Positions 1-7,256 of a stretch of 64,000 bases of DNA are shown piece by piece. Source of the stretch: Deltaproteobacteria bacterium (GTDB taxonomy: Bacteria; Desulfobacterota; DSM-4660; Desulfatiglandales; HGW-15); contig JAFDEF010000012.1 of the NCBI GenBank assembly GCA_019310485.1, positions 1-64,000 of the forward strand, written 5' to 3'. The position numbers and the translations under genes were made by a program. Position 1 is the first letter of the stretch; the number at the start of each line of letters is the position of its first letter. The notes under the pieces are model-generated. The model was not told the DNA's origin and did no database searches. It was given only the letters and a program-made list of their open reading frames with translations.

Positions 1-47
1 TTTTTGCTCACGCTGTAGGAAAAAATGGCCATCATATTTTCACATGA

Positions 48-100
48 GTCATCGATGTCTTGAACCTTTTAACCGTTAGACTTGGGTCATCGATGTCTTG
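48..100. repeat. short direct repeat, two copies
   Basis: The 15-base word GTCATCGATGTCTTG occurs at 48-62 and again at 86-100, 38 bases apart, in non-coding sequence. The remaining bases up to about 225 show no gene that I can support. The spacing of nearly four helical turns would suit a regulator site, but no gene start lies close by, so the role is unknown. Confidence 0.5.
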
Positions 101-229
101 GACTTTGACACCTACTGCATAAATGGGTGTAGAGATTCTTGGGCGCAGCGCAGGAGTCGAAAAAGTCTAGTGATTCTAAGCTCCAGGAGGGGGATAACTT
201 TTATTCACTGGATGATTGCCCTTTTGCCC

Positions 230-355
230 CGCCCGCAGAAAGCCACGGCTTTAGCCGTGGATGAATGCGGTTAAGGGCGGGATGTCGTACCACTAAGTCC
301 CGCCGATTGCGAAGCAATTCGGCGAGACTAAGTGGTGCCACGGGCTTGCCCGTGG
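230..355. repeat. cluster of three palindromes, IS200/IS605-end-like
   Basis: Three hairpins lie side by side: a perfect 7-bp stem at 243-260 (CCACGGC/GCCGTGG with TTTA loop), a long imperfect stem at 291-336 centred on GAA at about 311, and a perfect 8-bp stem at 338-355 (CCACGGGC/GCCCGTGG). An outer CCGCCC/GGGCGG pair flanks the first. The first hairpin followed by ATGAATG resembles the folded ends of IS200/IS605-type elements, but no transposase is present, so this is at most a remnant or a mobile palindromic repeat. The last codons of the neighbouring Cys-rich gene run into it. Confidence 0.55.
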
Positions 356-555
356 GGCTCCACCTGTTTTTCAAGGCGGTATCTTTTTTCACTTTTTCTA
401 CAAAGCTCCCAGATGATACACTGGGAACGGAACTTGCAGTAAGTGCAAGGATCGGTACACGCCTCGCATGTCTCAAGGCATTCTTGGCAATAGCCTATTT
501 CCATTTTCTGGCATTTTACATAAGCTTCACGATCTGGATGAAACCGACATTTCAT
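328..555 (-). CDS. small Cys-rich (zinc-ribbon/B-box-like) protein
   Basis: A 75-residue protein with paired cysteines and histidine spaced like a B-box or zinc ribbon: CRFHPDREAYVKC near the N-terminus, then CQEC, CEAC, CTYC and a final C within residues 3-46. This predicts one or two bound metal ions; no enzyme motif is visible. A ribosome site (AAGGA) lies in the last codons of the upstream decarboxylase-like gene, four bases away, so the two form an operon. The last about eleven codons fall in the palindromic repeat, so the C-terminus may be borrowed from the repeat. Exact function unknown. Confidence 0.7.
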   Translation of the reverse strand: MKCRFHPDREAYVKCQKMEIGYCQECLETCEACTDPCTYCKFRSQCIIWELCRKSEKRYRLEKQVEPHGQARGTT

Positions 556-559
556 CTTA

Positions 560-964
560 TTATTTTCCTTGCTTCATGGGCCACTGGACCCGTTCCACCA
601 ATACTTCGCGATATACTTCGAGCGCTTCGTTGACCGCTGGCATCCCGGTGTATGTTGCCATCTGGAAAAAGAGTTCTGCGATTTTTTCCGGTGCACAGCC
701 TACATTCAATGCTGCGTTCACATGGAGCTTCAATTCATCCCGCGCACGCAATGCTGCCAGCATAGCGCATGCCGCCATCTGCCTTTCTTTGAGGGTCAGC
801 ACTGTTCGCGAGTAAAGTTTCCCCGTGATAAACAAGGAAAAATCGTTGGCCAGCTCCCTGTCAAAAGCCTTCCAGGTTTTGTAAGGGGGATCCATTTTAA
901 TGCCCTTACCAAACAACTTCTTTGCAGTTTCCTGGGTTTTTTTCTTCAAGGCTTCATCGCCCAC
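560..964 (-). CDS. carboxymuconolactone decarboxylase family protein
   Basis: A 134-residue all-helical protein of the CMD/AhpD-like superfamily. The core from about residue 35 (KERQMAACAMLAALRARDE, then LKLHVNAALNVG and EKIAELFFQMATYTGMPA) matches the family pattern. The CxxC pair of true AhpD proteins is absent, so it is not expected to be a thiol peroxidase partner; a decarboxylase-like or structural role is possible. I chose the GTG at 964 because GGAGG stands a few bases before it; an ATG at 1021 would add 19 residues with no ribosome site. Followed closely by the small Cys-rich gene. Family sure, substrate unknown. Confidence 0.85.
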   Translation of the reverse strand: MGDEALKKKTQETAKKLFGKGIKMDPPYKTWKAFDRELANDFSLFITGKLYSRTVLTLKERQMAACAMLAALRARDELKLHVNAALNVGCAPEKIAELFFQMATYTGMPAVNEALEVYREVLVERVQWPMKQGK

Positions 965-1041
965 AGCTTTCTCCCTCCTTTCTTTGCTTCTTGACTCGAG
1001 GTCCACGATTTGAAATAACACCTAGTAGAAAGGATGGAGCA

Positions 1042-1386
1042 ATGCAAGTGAAAAAAGACTCACAGGGTTCAGAAGGTATAATCGGGACCATTTCAAACAA
1101 GAATAACCCTGCACAAACCATTGCCATTAAGTACTTAAGACAAGAAAATGCATTTGTCACCTCGGGCATCAAGAAGTACTTGGGCACAAAGGAGATCCTC
1201 GTGCCTGTGTATCTTGTAGCCTCCGATTTCGAACTAATCGGGACGATCATTTCGGCAATACTCGAGAAAATCTCTGTGGCGCGCGAGGCTGAAGCAACTT
1301 TTCGGTACGCTCAGAGATTTGAAGTGCTTGGGAAGTTGTACACTCTTAGCAATTACGCTGAATATGTTAAACTGGACAGGGGCTAG
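1042..1386 (+). CDS. hypothetical protein, 114 aa
   Basis: Start ATG at 1042 is taken from GGATGGAG just upstream; longer readings run back into the divergent gene. The product begins with a polar segment (to about residue 20) and then a mixed alpha/beta stretch with several short hydrophobic strands (ILVPVYLVASDFELIGTII) and no cysteine cluster, signal peptide or membrane span. I do not recognise a family. It is divergent from the decarboxylase-like gene, so the short space between them must hold both promoters. Confidence 0.5.
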   Translation: MQVKKDSQGSEGIIGTISNKNNPAQTIAIKYLRQENAFVTSGIKKYLGTKEILVPVYLVASDFELIGTIISAILEKISVAREAEATFRYAQRFEVLGKLYTLSNYAEYVKLDRG

Positions 1387-1425
1387 AGCCTTTGCAGGTC
1401 CCGGGCCTGTTGAAACGAGGGGTCG

Positions 1426-2079
1426 TTAGGTTTTGGGCTTAAGCGAAAAATTCTGTTCATAGGTGCCTTCACTTGATATTGTGACCTCCGCCTTTTGCTT
1501 CCTGTAGCCCTTAGCTTCAACCTTCAGTTTCCACTTGCCCTGCTTGAGATTGATCAATTCGTAGTAACCCGACCCATTGCTCTCGGTGTTATTCTTGGCA
1601 GGTCCCCTGGTGCTGATCCTCGCGTTTTTTAGAGGTTTTCCGGTGGCCTCGTCCTTTACAATCCCGTAGATTGCTGTAATGTTCGGGGGAGGGCCTCCAA
1701 CGTACTGATCAGAACCCACCACAGAGTTTTTCTTTTCTGCCGCATCTTTTGCCTGATACATGCGTGTGTTTCCTTCAAAGATAACTCCTTCGTCTATGAC
1801 AACCACAGGGGCCTGAATATTACCAAAAACTTTGCCGGGTGCATGAATGTCAACCCTCTGCTCCGCAATAATATTTCCATGCACTTCGCCGCTGATGGCC
1901 ACATAAGCAATATGCATATCAGCCTCAACAAGCCCTTCTTCGCCTATAATTAGGTTTCCTTTAGAAAAGATCTCGCCCTTGAAATGGCCGTCTATCCGGA
2001 TTGTGCCATCGAACTTCAGCTTGCCTTCAAATTCAGTCTCATTGCCGAGAAAGGTAATAACCTTGTCTGTTTTTTTCAT
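1426..2079 (-). CDS. bactofilin with C-terminal carboxypeptidase-regulatory-like domain
   Basis: 217 residues in two parts. Residues about 8-110 are a bactofilin beta-helix: VITFLGNETEFEGKLKFDG opens it and short turns such as GHFKGEIFSKGNLIIGEEG repeat at regular spacing. Residues about 132-217 form a CarboxypepD_reg-like beta-sandwich (GIVKDEATGKPLKNARIST, YYELINLKQGKWKLKVEAKG). Bactofilins polymerise without nucleotide on the inner face of the membrane and localise cell-wall or polarity proteins; the added domain is normally found outside the cell, so the fusion is odd. No signal peptide. Monocistronic by spacing. Confidence 0.85.
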   Translation of the reverse strand: MKKTDKVITFLGNETEFEGKLKFDGTIRIDGHFKGEIFSKGNLIIGEEGLVEADMHIAYVAISGEVHGNIIAEQRVDIHAPGKVFGNIQAPVVVIDEGVIFEGNTRMYQAKDAAEKKNSVVGSDQYVGGPPPNITAIYGIVKDEATGKPLKNARISTRGPAKNNTESNGSGYYELINLKQGKWKLKVEAKGYRKQKAEVTISSEGTYEQNFSLKPKT

Positions 2080-2269
2080 GTCTTTTCCCTCAGGTTGTTA
2101 GCAACAAATAAGCCCTAGCCTGCAAGGAGGCTTTTAGAGGGGATGGTCCAAATCCCTTTGCTCCAAGAACTCCTTGGCAGGTGTTGGTAAATGGCCAAGA
2201 GCCTATGTGCCCTTATACTACCTGGATCGGGTTTTTGCAATTGGAACTGTAAAGGGGAAGGATTTTTGT

Positions 2270-5200
2270 TTATCCCGGATTACCTCCTTTTCGAATCCTG
2301 CGTTCGTAGAGACTACGCTCCAAAGAGCAAAGCACTGGCACTACCACAAGGGTGAGCATCGTCGCGATGCCGAGGCCGAAAATTACAGCGACAGCCATTG
2401 GTCCCCACCACTGGGATGACTCTCCCCCTATGTCCCAGGCGAGCTTCTTAAAATCAAAGCTAATGCCTGTAGCCATTGGAAGGAGGCCGAGAATAGTTGT
2501 TATCGCTGTTAGCATAACAGGTCTAAACCGCACAAGCCCTGCCTGCATAAGGGCCTGCCTGGCCGATAGACCTCTTTCCATAAGTTGGTGATAGTAGTCA
2601 ATCAAAACGATGGCATTATTGACAACGACACCTGCTAGGCTGATTACTCCAATGCCCGTCATCATTACGCCGAAGGGCATTCCCATAACAAGAAGGCCAA
2701 TAAAAACGCCAATAAAGGAAAGAAGGACTGAGGTCAGAATAATGACGGGCGTAAAGAAAGAGTTAAACTGGGTGAGAAGGACAATGAATATAATGAAAAT
2801 GGCGGCCACAAAGGCTTTGCTGAGAAAGGCCTGGGCTTTTGCCTGTTCTTTCTGTTCGCCTGTGAACCGATAAGTATAGCCTCTGGGCCAATCGAAGTCG
2901 CGCGAAAGGATCCTGTCTATATCGCGGATGATGTCATTGGCAAGCCTGCCGTAGACATTGGCCGACACGGTGACGACTCTTTTCTGGTCAAGTCTCATGA
3001 TCGAGCCAATGCCACTTGTTAGCGAAACGCTGGCCACGCTGGTTAGAGGAATGGGTTCTCCGCGTGGTCCTGAAATGGTAATACGCTTGAGGCTTTCGAC
3101 CGAGTGCCTGTCTTTTTCAGGAAGCCTGGCAATGATATCATATTCATGCTTTCCCTCGCGAAACACGCCAACTTTTACCCCTTTGATAGCAGCCTTTACA
3201 GTGTATGCTATTGTATAGGTATCGAGCCCGAGCAGGGCCGCCTTCACTTTGTCCACACGAATCCGTATTTCGGGCTTGCCTTTGACAAAGTTGTCTCTCA
3301 GGTCAACCAGGCCGGGGATATCTCTAATTTTGTGCCTGATGCTGGCCGCCAGCTCGCCCAGCTTGTTAATGTCTTTCCCGGATATCTCTATGTTAACAGG
3401 TGGACCTGTTGGAGGACCGTGCTTTTCTTCCTCAACCTGGACCTCCGCCCCTCTGATTGAGGCCAGGAGTTTTTTTCTCACCTCTTCCACAATTTCGGAA
3501 GAGGGTCTTGAGCGATCGTGAAAGTCTTTAAAATCCAAAACCACGGTACTAAGGTTGGTGCCTGTACCTCCCCTCGAGAAGGGGTCTCCACCCACAGTTC
3601 CGATGTTCGATATCACATAGCGGACATCCTTGTAGTGGGAGACAATTTTTTCCACACTGGCTACCAGCTTATCGGAAGTTTCCAGGTTGGTGCCCTCCGG
3701 AGCCTTGAGATAAACGTATGCGCGTCGAGGCTCGGTTTTGGGAAAGAACTCAACGCCTTTACCAAATTTGGCAAAAGCTATGACAACAGCAAAGAGAAAG
3801 ATAAAGCCGATTATCACGACGATAATTCTGTGATCGAGCGACCAGTTCAGGAGCCGGAGGTAACCTCTCTTGATCAGGGATAACCCGGTAGCACTTTCAT
3901 TTTTCTTTGCGGCTGGCTTAACTTTCTTGACCCTCTGGTACCTAGCAGAAAGCACGGGGTTGATAACTAGTGCCACGAAAAGCGATGCGGAAAGCGCTAT
4001 CATCAATGTCCTGGGCAGGTATCCCATGAATTTTCCCATCATGCCCGTCCAAAAAAGAAGTGGGGCAAACGCCCCCAGGGTTGTCATCGTGGAAGTGATC
4101 ACAGGCCATGCCACCTCGTCGGTGCCGTTCAGCGCCGCCTGAGAGCGGGGCTCTCCCTGTTGCATGTGGCGGTAAATGTTTTCAACAATAACTATGCCGT
4201 TGTCCACCAGCATACCCAGAGCGAGAATCAGGGAGAAAAGAACCACCATGTTCAGGGAAATCCCAAATCCGGCCAGCACGCCGAATGTGATGAACATTGA
4301 GTAGGGAATAGCTAGGGACACAAAAATCGCGGATTGCCCTCCAATGAAAACGAATATTACGGCCAGAACAAGAATCAGGCCGGAAAGAATATTGTTTTCA
4401 AGATCGGTAACCATGAGCCTCACATCGTGGGACATGTCTGAAGTGAGGTCTATCTTAAGTGCGGGGGGAAGAAGCGGCTTCATTTCACGCACGGCCGCTT
4501 TAACCTGATCCGTAACAGCAAGGATATTCTCACCGCTTCGCTTTATAACAGCAAGAGTGACGCTTTTTTCTCCGTTAATCCTACTCCTGGTAAGTGGATC
4601 TTTGTAACTGTCACGAATGAAGGCTACGTCGCGCAAATACACCGGCTTTCCATTTCTTGTGAAAGCCACAATCGAGAAAATTTCAGAGGGGTGCTTGAAA
4701 TCTTCCGGCACACGTACAAGATATTTGGCCTTTCCAATGTCCATGCTCCCACCCGGCATATTCACATTGCTCCGTGTTACTGATCCGATCAGGCTCGAAA
4801 ACGGCACGTGATACGCTGCAACCCGGTCGAGGTCGAATTCAACATGGATTTCCCTTTGAAGGCCTCCTATTATGGTGGCATCCAAAACACCAGGGATTGA
4901 TTCAATCTTGTCCTGCAAGTCCTCGGCAAAGGTTTGCAGACGGCGCAAACTGAAAGGTCCTGAGAGCACAACCCGGATTACAGGAAAGTCGGAAAAGTTA
5001 ACTTCTTTGATAGCGGGATCATTGGGAAGGTCCGCTGGAAGGTCACCTTTTGCCTGGTCAACCTTATCCCTCACCTTTTGAAGTGCATCGTCAATATTTA
5101 CCTTGGGAAGAAATTTTACAGCAACAGTAGAAATGCCCTCCGCTGAGGTGGAGCGAATTTCTTCTACATCAGAGATCCCTTTTAGTTTTCGTTCTATTGG

Positions 5201-5395
5201 AATGGTAATGAGTTTTTCCATGTCTTCAGGAGCCACCCCCTCGTAGGTGGTGGTAACAAAGACATAGGGAATAGTGATGTCAGGGAATGATTCGCGCGGA
5301 AGGGTAACGTAGCAATATAACCCCACAATAACAATAACAACAAGGAGTGCCAGGACGGTAATCTGCCGTTTGAGGGCAAGCCTGTTTATTATCAT
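2270..5395 (-). CDS. RND efflux transporter, inner-membrane permease
   Basis: 1041 residues, the usual length of AcrB-type permeases, with TM1 at residues 10-30 and two large periplasmic loops (about 35-330 and 560-860), each followed by blocks of membrane helices. The TM4 motif reads LVDNGIVIVEN: of the two aspartates used for proton relay in AcrB the first is present and the second is Asn, a variant also seen in other RND branches. It follows the adaptor gene with an ATGA overlap, so they are translated together. It should pair with an outer-membrane TolC protein coded elsewhere. Drugs, solvents or fatty acids are likely substrates but cannot be read from the sequence. Confidence 0.95.
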   Translation of the reverse strand: MIINRLALKRQITVLALLVVIVIVGLYCYVTLPRESFPDITIPYVFVTTTYEGVAPEDMEKLITIPIERKLKGISDVEEIRSTSAEGISTVAVKFLPKVNIDDALQKVRDKVDQAKGDLPADLPNDPAIKEVNFSDFPVIRVVLSGPFSLRRLQTFAEDLQDKIESIPGVLDATIIGGLQREIHVEFDLDRVAAYHVPFSSLIGSVTRSNVNMPGGSMDIGKAKYLVRVPEDFKHPSEIFSIVAFTRNGKPVYLRDVAFIRDSYKDPLTRSRINGEKSVTLAVIKRSGENILAVTDQVKAAVREMKPLLPPALKIDLTSDMSHDVRLMVTDLENNILSGLILVLAVIFVFIGGQSAIFVSLAIPYSMFITFGVLAGFGISLNMVVLFSLILALGMLVDNGIVIVENIYRHMQQGEPRSQAALNGTDEVAWPVITSTMTTLGAFAPLLFWTGMMGKFMGYLPRTLMIALSASLFVALVINPVLSARYQRVKKVKPAAKKNESATGLSLIKRGYLRLLNWSLDHRIIVVIIGFIFLFAVVIAFAKFGKGVEFFPKTEPRRAYVYLKAPEGTNLETSDKLVASVEKIVSHYKDVRYVISNIGTVGGDPFSRGGTGTNLSTVVLDFKDFHDRSRPSSEIVEEVRKKLLASIRGAEVQVEEEKHGPPTGPPVNIEISGKDINKLGELAASIRHKIRDIPGLVDLRDNFVKGKPEIRIRVDKVKAALLGLDTYTIAYTVKAAIKGVKVGVFREGKHEYDIIARLPEKDRHSVESLKRITISGPRGEPIPLTSVASVSLTSGIGSIMRLDQKRVVTVSANVYGRLANDIIRDIDRILSRDFDWPRGYTYRFTGEQKEQAKAQAFLSKAFVAAIFIIFIVLLTQFNSFFTPVIILTSVLLSFIGVFIGLLVMGMPFGVMMTGIGVISLAGVVVNNAIVLIDYYHQLMERGLSARQALMQAGLVRFRPVMLTAITTILGLLPMATGISFDFKKLAWDIGGESSQWWGPMAVAVIFGLGIATMLTLVVVPVLCSLERSLYERRIRKGGNPG

Positions 5396-6453
5396 CTGAC
5401 TTTTACCCTCATACCTTCTTCAACTTTATTCTGTCCGGCTACAATGAGGTGGTCACCTGGGTTAAGCCCTTTTGTTATCTGGATCCTGTCTCCTTCTATG
5501 ACCCCCAGGGAGACTGTTCGGGCCTGAACTACTCCGTCTTTTTCTACGAAAACAAGGCGTTCCCCGCCCTTGTCAGCAAGGGCGAAAAGCGGTACGGAAA
5601 TTGCGTCCGGGATCACGCGTCGAAGAAAAGCCACTCTGGCAATCATTCCAGCCCGGACCTCATGATTTGGGTTATCGATAAGCACCCTCACAAGAAAAGT
5701 TTTGGTTGCGGGGTCCGCTTTGAAGGATACAAAGCTGATTGTTCCGAGCATATCACGGCCAGGGAAAGCGTCGACACGCACTCCGGCGATTTGCCCCACC
5801 TTGAGGTACTTTACGTCCAGCTCCGGCACATCCACGTTGACCTTGAGCTTGTCCACATTCACAAGATTAACCATTGCTTGGCCTCTGTTTACAAACTCGC
5901 CCCGGTCAACGTAGAGATGATTTACGAGACCGGTAATAGGCGCGCGCACAAAACCGCGCTGATACTCAACGCGGGCCTGCTTGAGGTTGCCGTAGGCGAC
6001 CGTCTTTTCGGTTTTGCTTCTATCCAGATTTTCCTGGGTTACAATCCTCCGCTCGAAAAGTTTCTTGCGTCTCCGATACACCTCCTCAGCCAATTTTGCG
6101 GATGCCTCTGCTTTATCAAGGGCTGCTTTCAGGGCAGATACTTCGATTTTGGCCATCAGCTCCCCTTTTTTGACAACGCTTCCTTCCTTGATGCCAACCC
6201 ATTCCACACGGCCGGCTATGTCGGCAGCTACCGTCACGTCCATCCAGGGCTCGGTCTCTCCGGGCAAGATGAGAATATCCCTGATGGGGCAAGGCTGCAC
6301 AGTCATCACAGAGACCTGAACCAGCTTGGGGCGATTCTTGCTTTCTTTCTTTTCCGCCTTGGCCGGAGTATCAGATCCTTTGCATGCGCCCAAAGCAGCA
6401 GTGAGAAGAAGAAAAAGCGCCGCATACTTTACAATACATCCAAAATGTCTCAT
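5392..6453 (-). CDS. RND efflux periplasmic adaptor (membrane fusion) lipoprotein
   Basis: 353 residues. The N-terminus is a lipoprotein signal (hydrophobic run ending in LGAC, Cys at about 24). It is followed by a barrel-sandwich/lipoyl half (VTVAADIAGRVEWVGIKEG), an alpha-helical hairpin at about residues 110-150 (EASAKLAEEVYRRRKKLFE), the second lipoyl half (VRAPITGLVNHLYVDRGEFV) and beta-barrel and membrane-proximal domains. This is the HlyD/AcrA architecture that joins the permease to an outer-membrane channel. The start ATG shares one base with the TetR stop (TAATG) and the end overlaps the permease start, so the three genes form one transcript. Confidence 0.95.
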   Translation of the reverse strand: MRHFGCIVKYAALFLLLTAALGACKGSDTPAKAEKKESKNRPKLVQVSVMTVQPCPIRDILILPGETEPWMDVTVAADIAGRVEWVGIKEGSVVKKGELMAKIEVSALKAALDKAEASAKLAEEVYRRRKKLFERRIVTQENLDRSKTEKTVAYGNLKQARVEYQRGFVRAPITGLVNHLYVDRGEFVNRGQAMVNLVNVDKLKVNVDVPELDVKYLKVGQIAGVRVDAFPGRDMLGTISFVSFKADPATKTFLVRVLIDNPNHEVRAGMIARVAFLRRVIPDAISVPLFALADKGGERLVFVEKDGVVQARTVSLGVIEGDRIQITKGLNPGDHLIVAGQNKVEEGMRVKVR

Positions 6454-7049
6454 TAGTCCTCGCTTTTCAACAATAATCCCTTAAAAGCCAGTCTGAGCAA
6501 TCGCTCAGGGAGGTTTGGGTCAAAGGAGCCCGGGTCAACATAGTACAGGTGAAAGCAGAAGTCAGTAAGCCCAGTGACCATTATTGCAACCTCATCCGGA
6601 TCGGCCCTTGCGAGTTCCCCTTTCATTACCCCTTTAACATATATCGCCTTTATAGCCTCAACCATACGCCGGTGATAGCTTTCAAGGTCGTAAGCCGGGG
6701 CTCCCTGCGGGGGACCAAAAACGAGGTTATGAATCAGCCTGAATAGATGTCGGTTTTGCTCCATGCCCTGGTAGATGAGATTGTAAAGGGTAATAATCCT
6801 TTCAAGGGCAGTGCCGGGAGCATTAACAATTTTTGCCAAAAGTGCTTCTTGCTGCTCAGCTGCTCCATCTAGAATTGCTCGGAAAAGCCCCTCTTTGTTT
6901 TTGAAATAGTAGTAAAGAACAGGCTTTGTCACGCCTGCAAGCTTGACAATCTCTCTCACCGAAGCACTGGCATAGCCCTTTTCTGCAAAAAGGTTAATCC
7001 CGGCTGCAATCAGCATGCTTCTGGCGCTTTGTTCTTCAGGTTTTCTCAT
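6453..7049 (-). CDS. TetR/AcrR family regulator of the efflux operon
   Basis: 198 residues. Residues about 8-55 are the TetR helix-turn-helix (INLFAEKGYASASVREIVK, then AGVTKPVLYYYFKNKEGLF), followed by an all-helical ligand and dimer domain. As first gene of the adaptor-permease operon it is expected to repress its own transcript and release it when an efflux substrate binds. A palindrome sits directly at the predicted transcription start (7133-7146), which supports autorepression. Family certain; ligand unknown. Confidence 0.93.
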   Translation of the reverse strand: MRKPEEQSARSMLIAAGINLFAEKGYASASVREIVKLAGVTKPVLYYYFKNKEGLFRAILDGAAEQQEALLAKIVNAPGTALERIITLYNLIYQGMEQNRHLFRLIHNLVFGPPQGAPAYDLESYHRRMVEAIKAIYVKGVMKGELARADPDEVAIMVTGLTDFCFHLYYVDPGSFDPNLPERLLRLAFKGLLLKSED

Positions 7050-7132
7050 CGGGGTCCGGCTTTTAGGCGCGATTCCAGCGCAAGGCCTCTTCTTTCAGCA
7101 TAGATGAGTCCAAGACGCTCGTTCAATGCTAC

Positions 7133-7146
7133 TTACCGGTAGGTAA
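7133..7146. promoter_or_regulatory. candidate TetR operator
   Basis: TTACCGGTAGGTAA contains a perfect inverted repeat, TTACC/GGTAA with four bases between, and an inner palindrome TACCGGTA. It touches the -10 hexamer of the efflux operon promoter and covers the expected transcription start, a classic place for a TetR-family repressor. Confidence 0.65.
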
Positions 7147-7174
7147 ATTATAGTTCGTTTTTGTAGAATGTCAA
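7147..7174 (-). promoter_or_regulatory. sigma70 promoter of the tetR-adaptor-RND operon
   Basis: On the minus strand TTGACA (7169-7174) and TATAAT (7147-7152) stand 16 bases apart, both perfect matches to the consensus hexamers. The start of transcription would fall about 7140, inside the palindrome, leaving a 5' leader of about 90 bases before the tetR start at 7049. A promoter this strong normally needs a repressor. Confidence 0.8.
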
Positions 7175-7256
7175 GCTTTCCAAATGCCATTTGCCAAATG
7201 GTTTTGCCCTGAACTTCGGGCTTCAGCCCGCACACTTCCAGAGGCTTAAAGGATTT

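Noticed and set aside
201-476. 91-residue frame on the minus strand and 122-residue frame on the plus strand through the palindromes
   Set aside because: They run across the hairpin repeat, have no ribosome site and overlap the Cys-rich gene.
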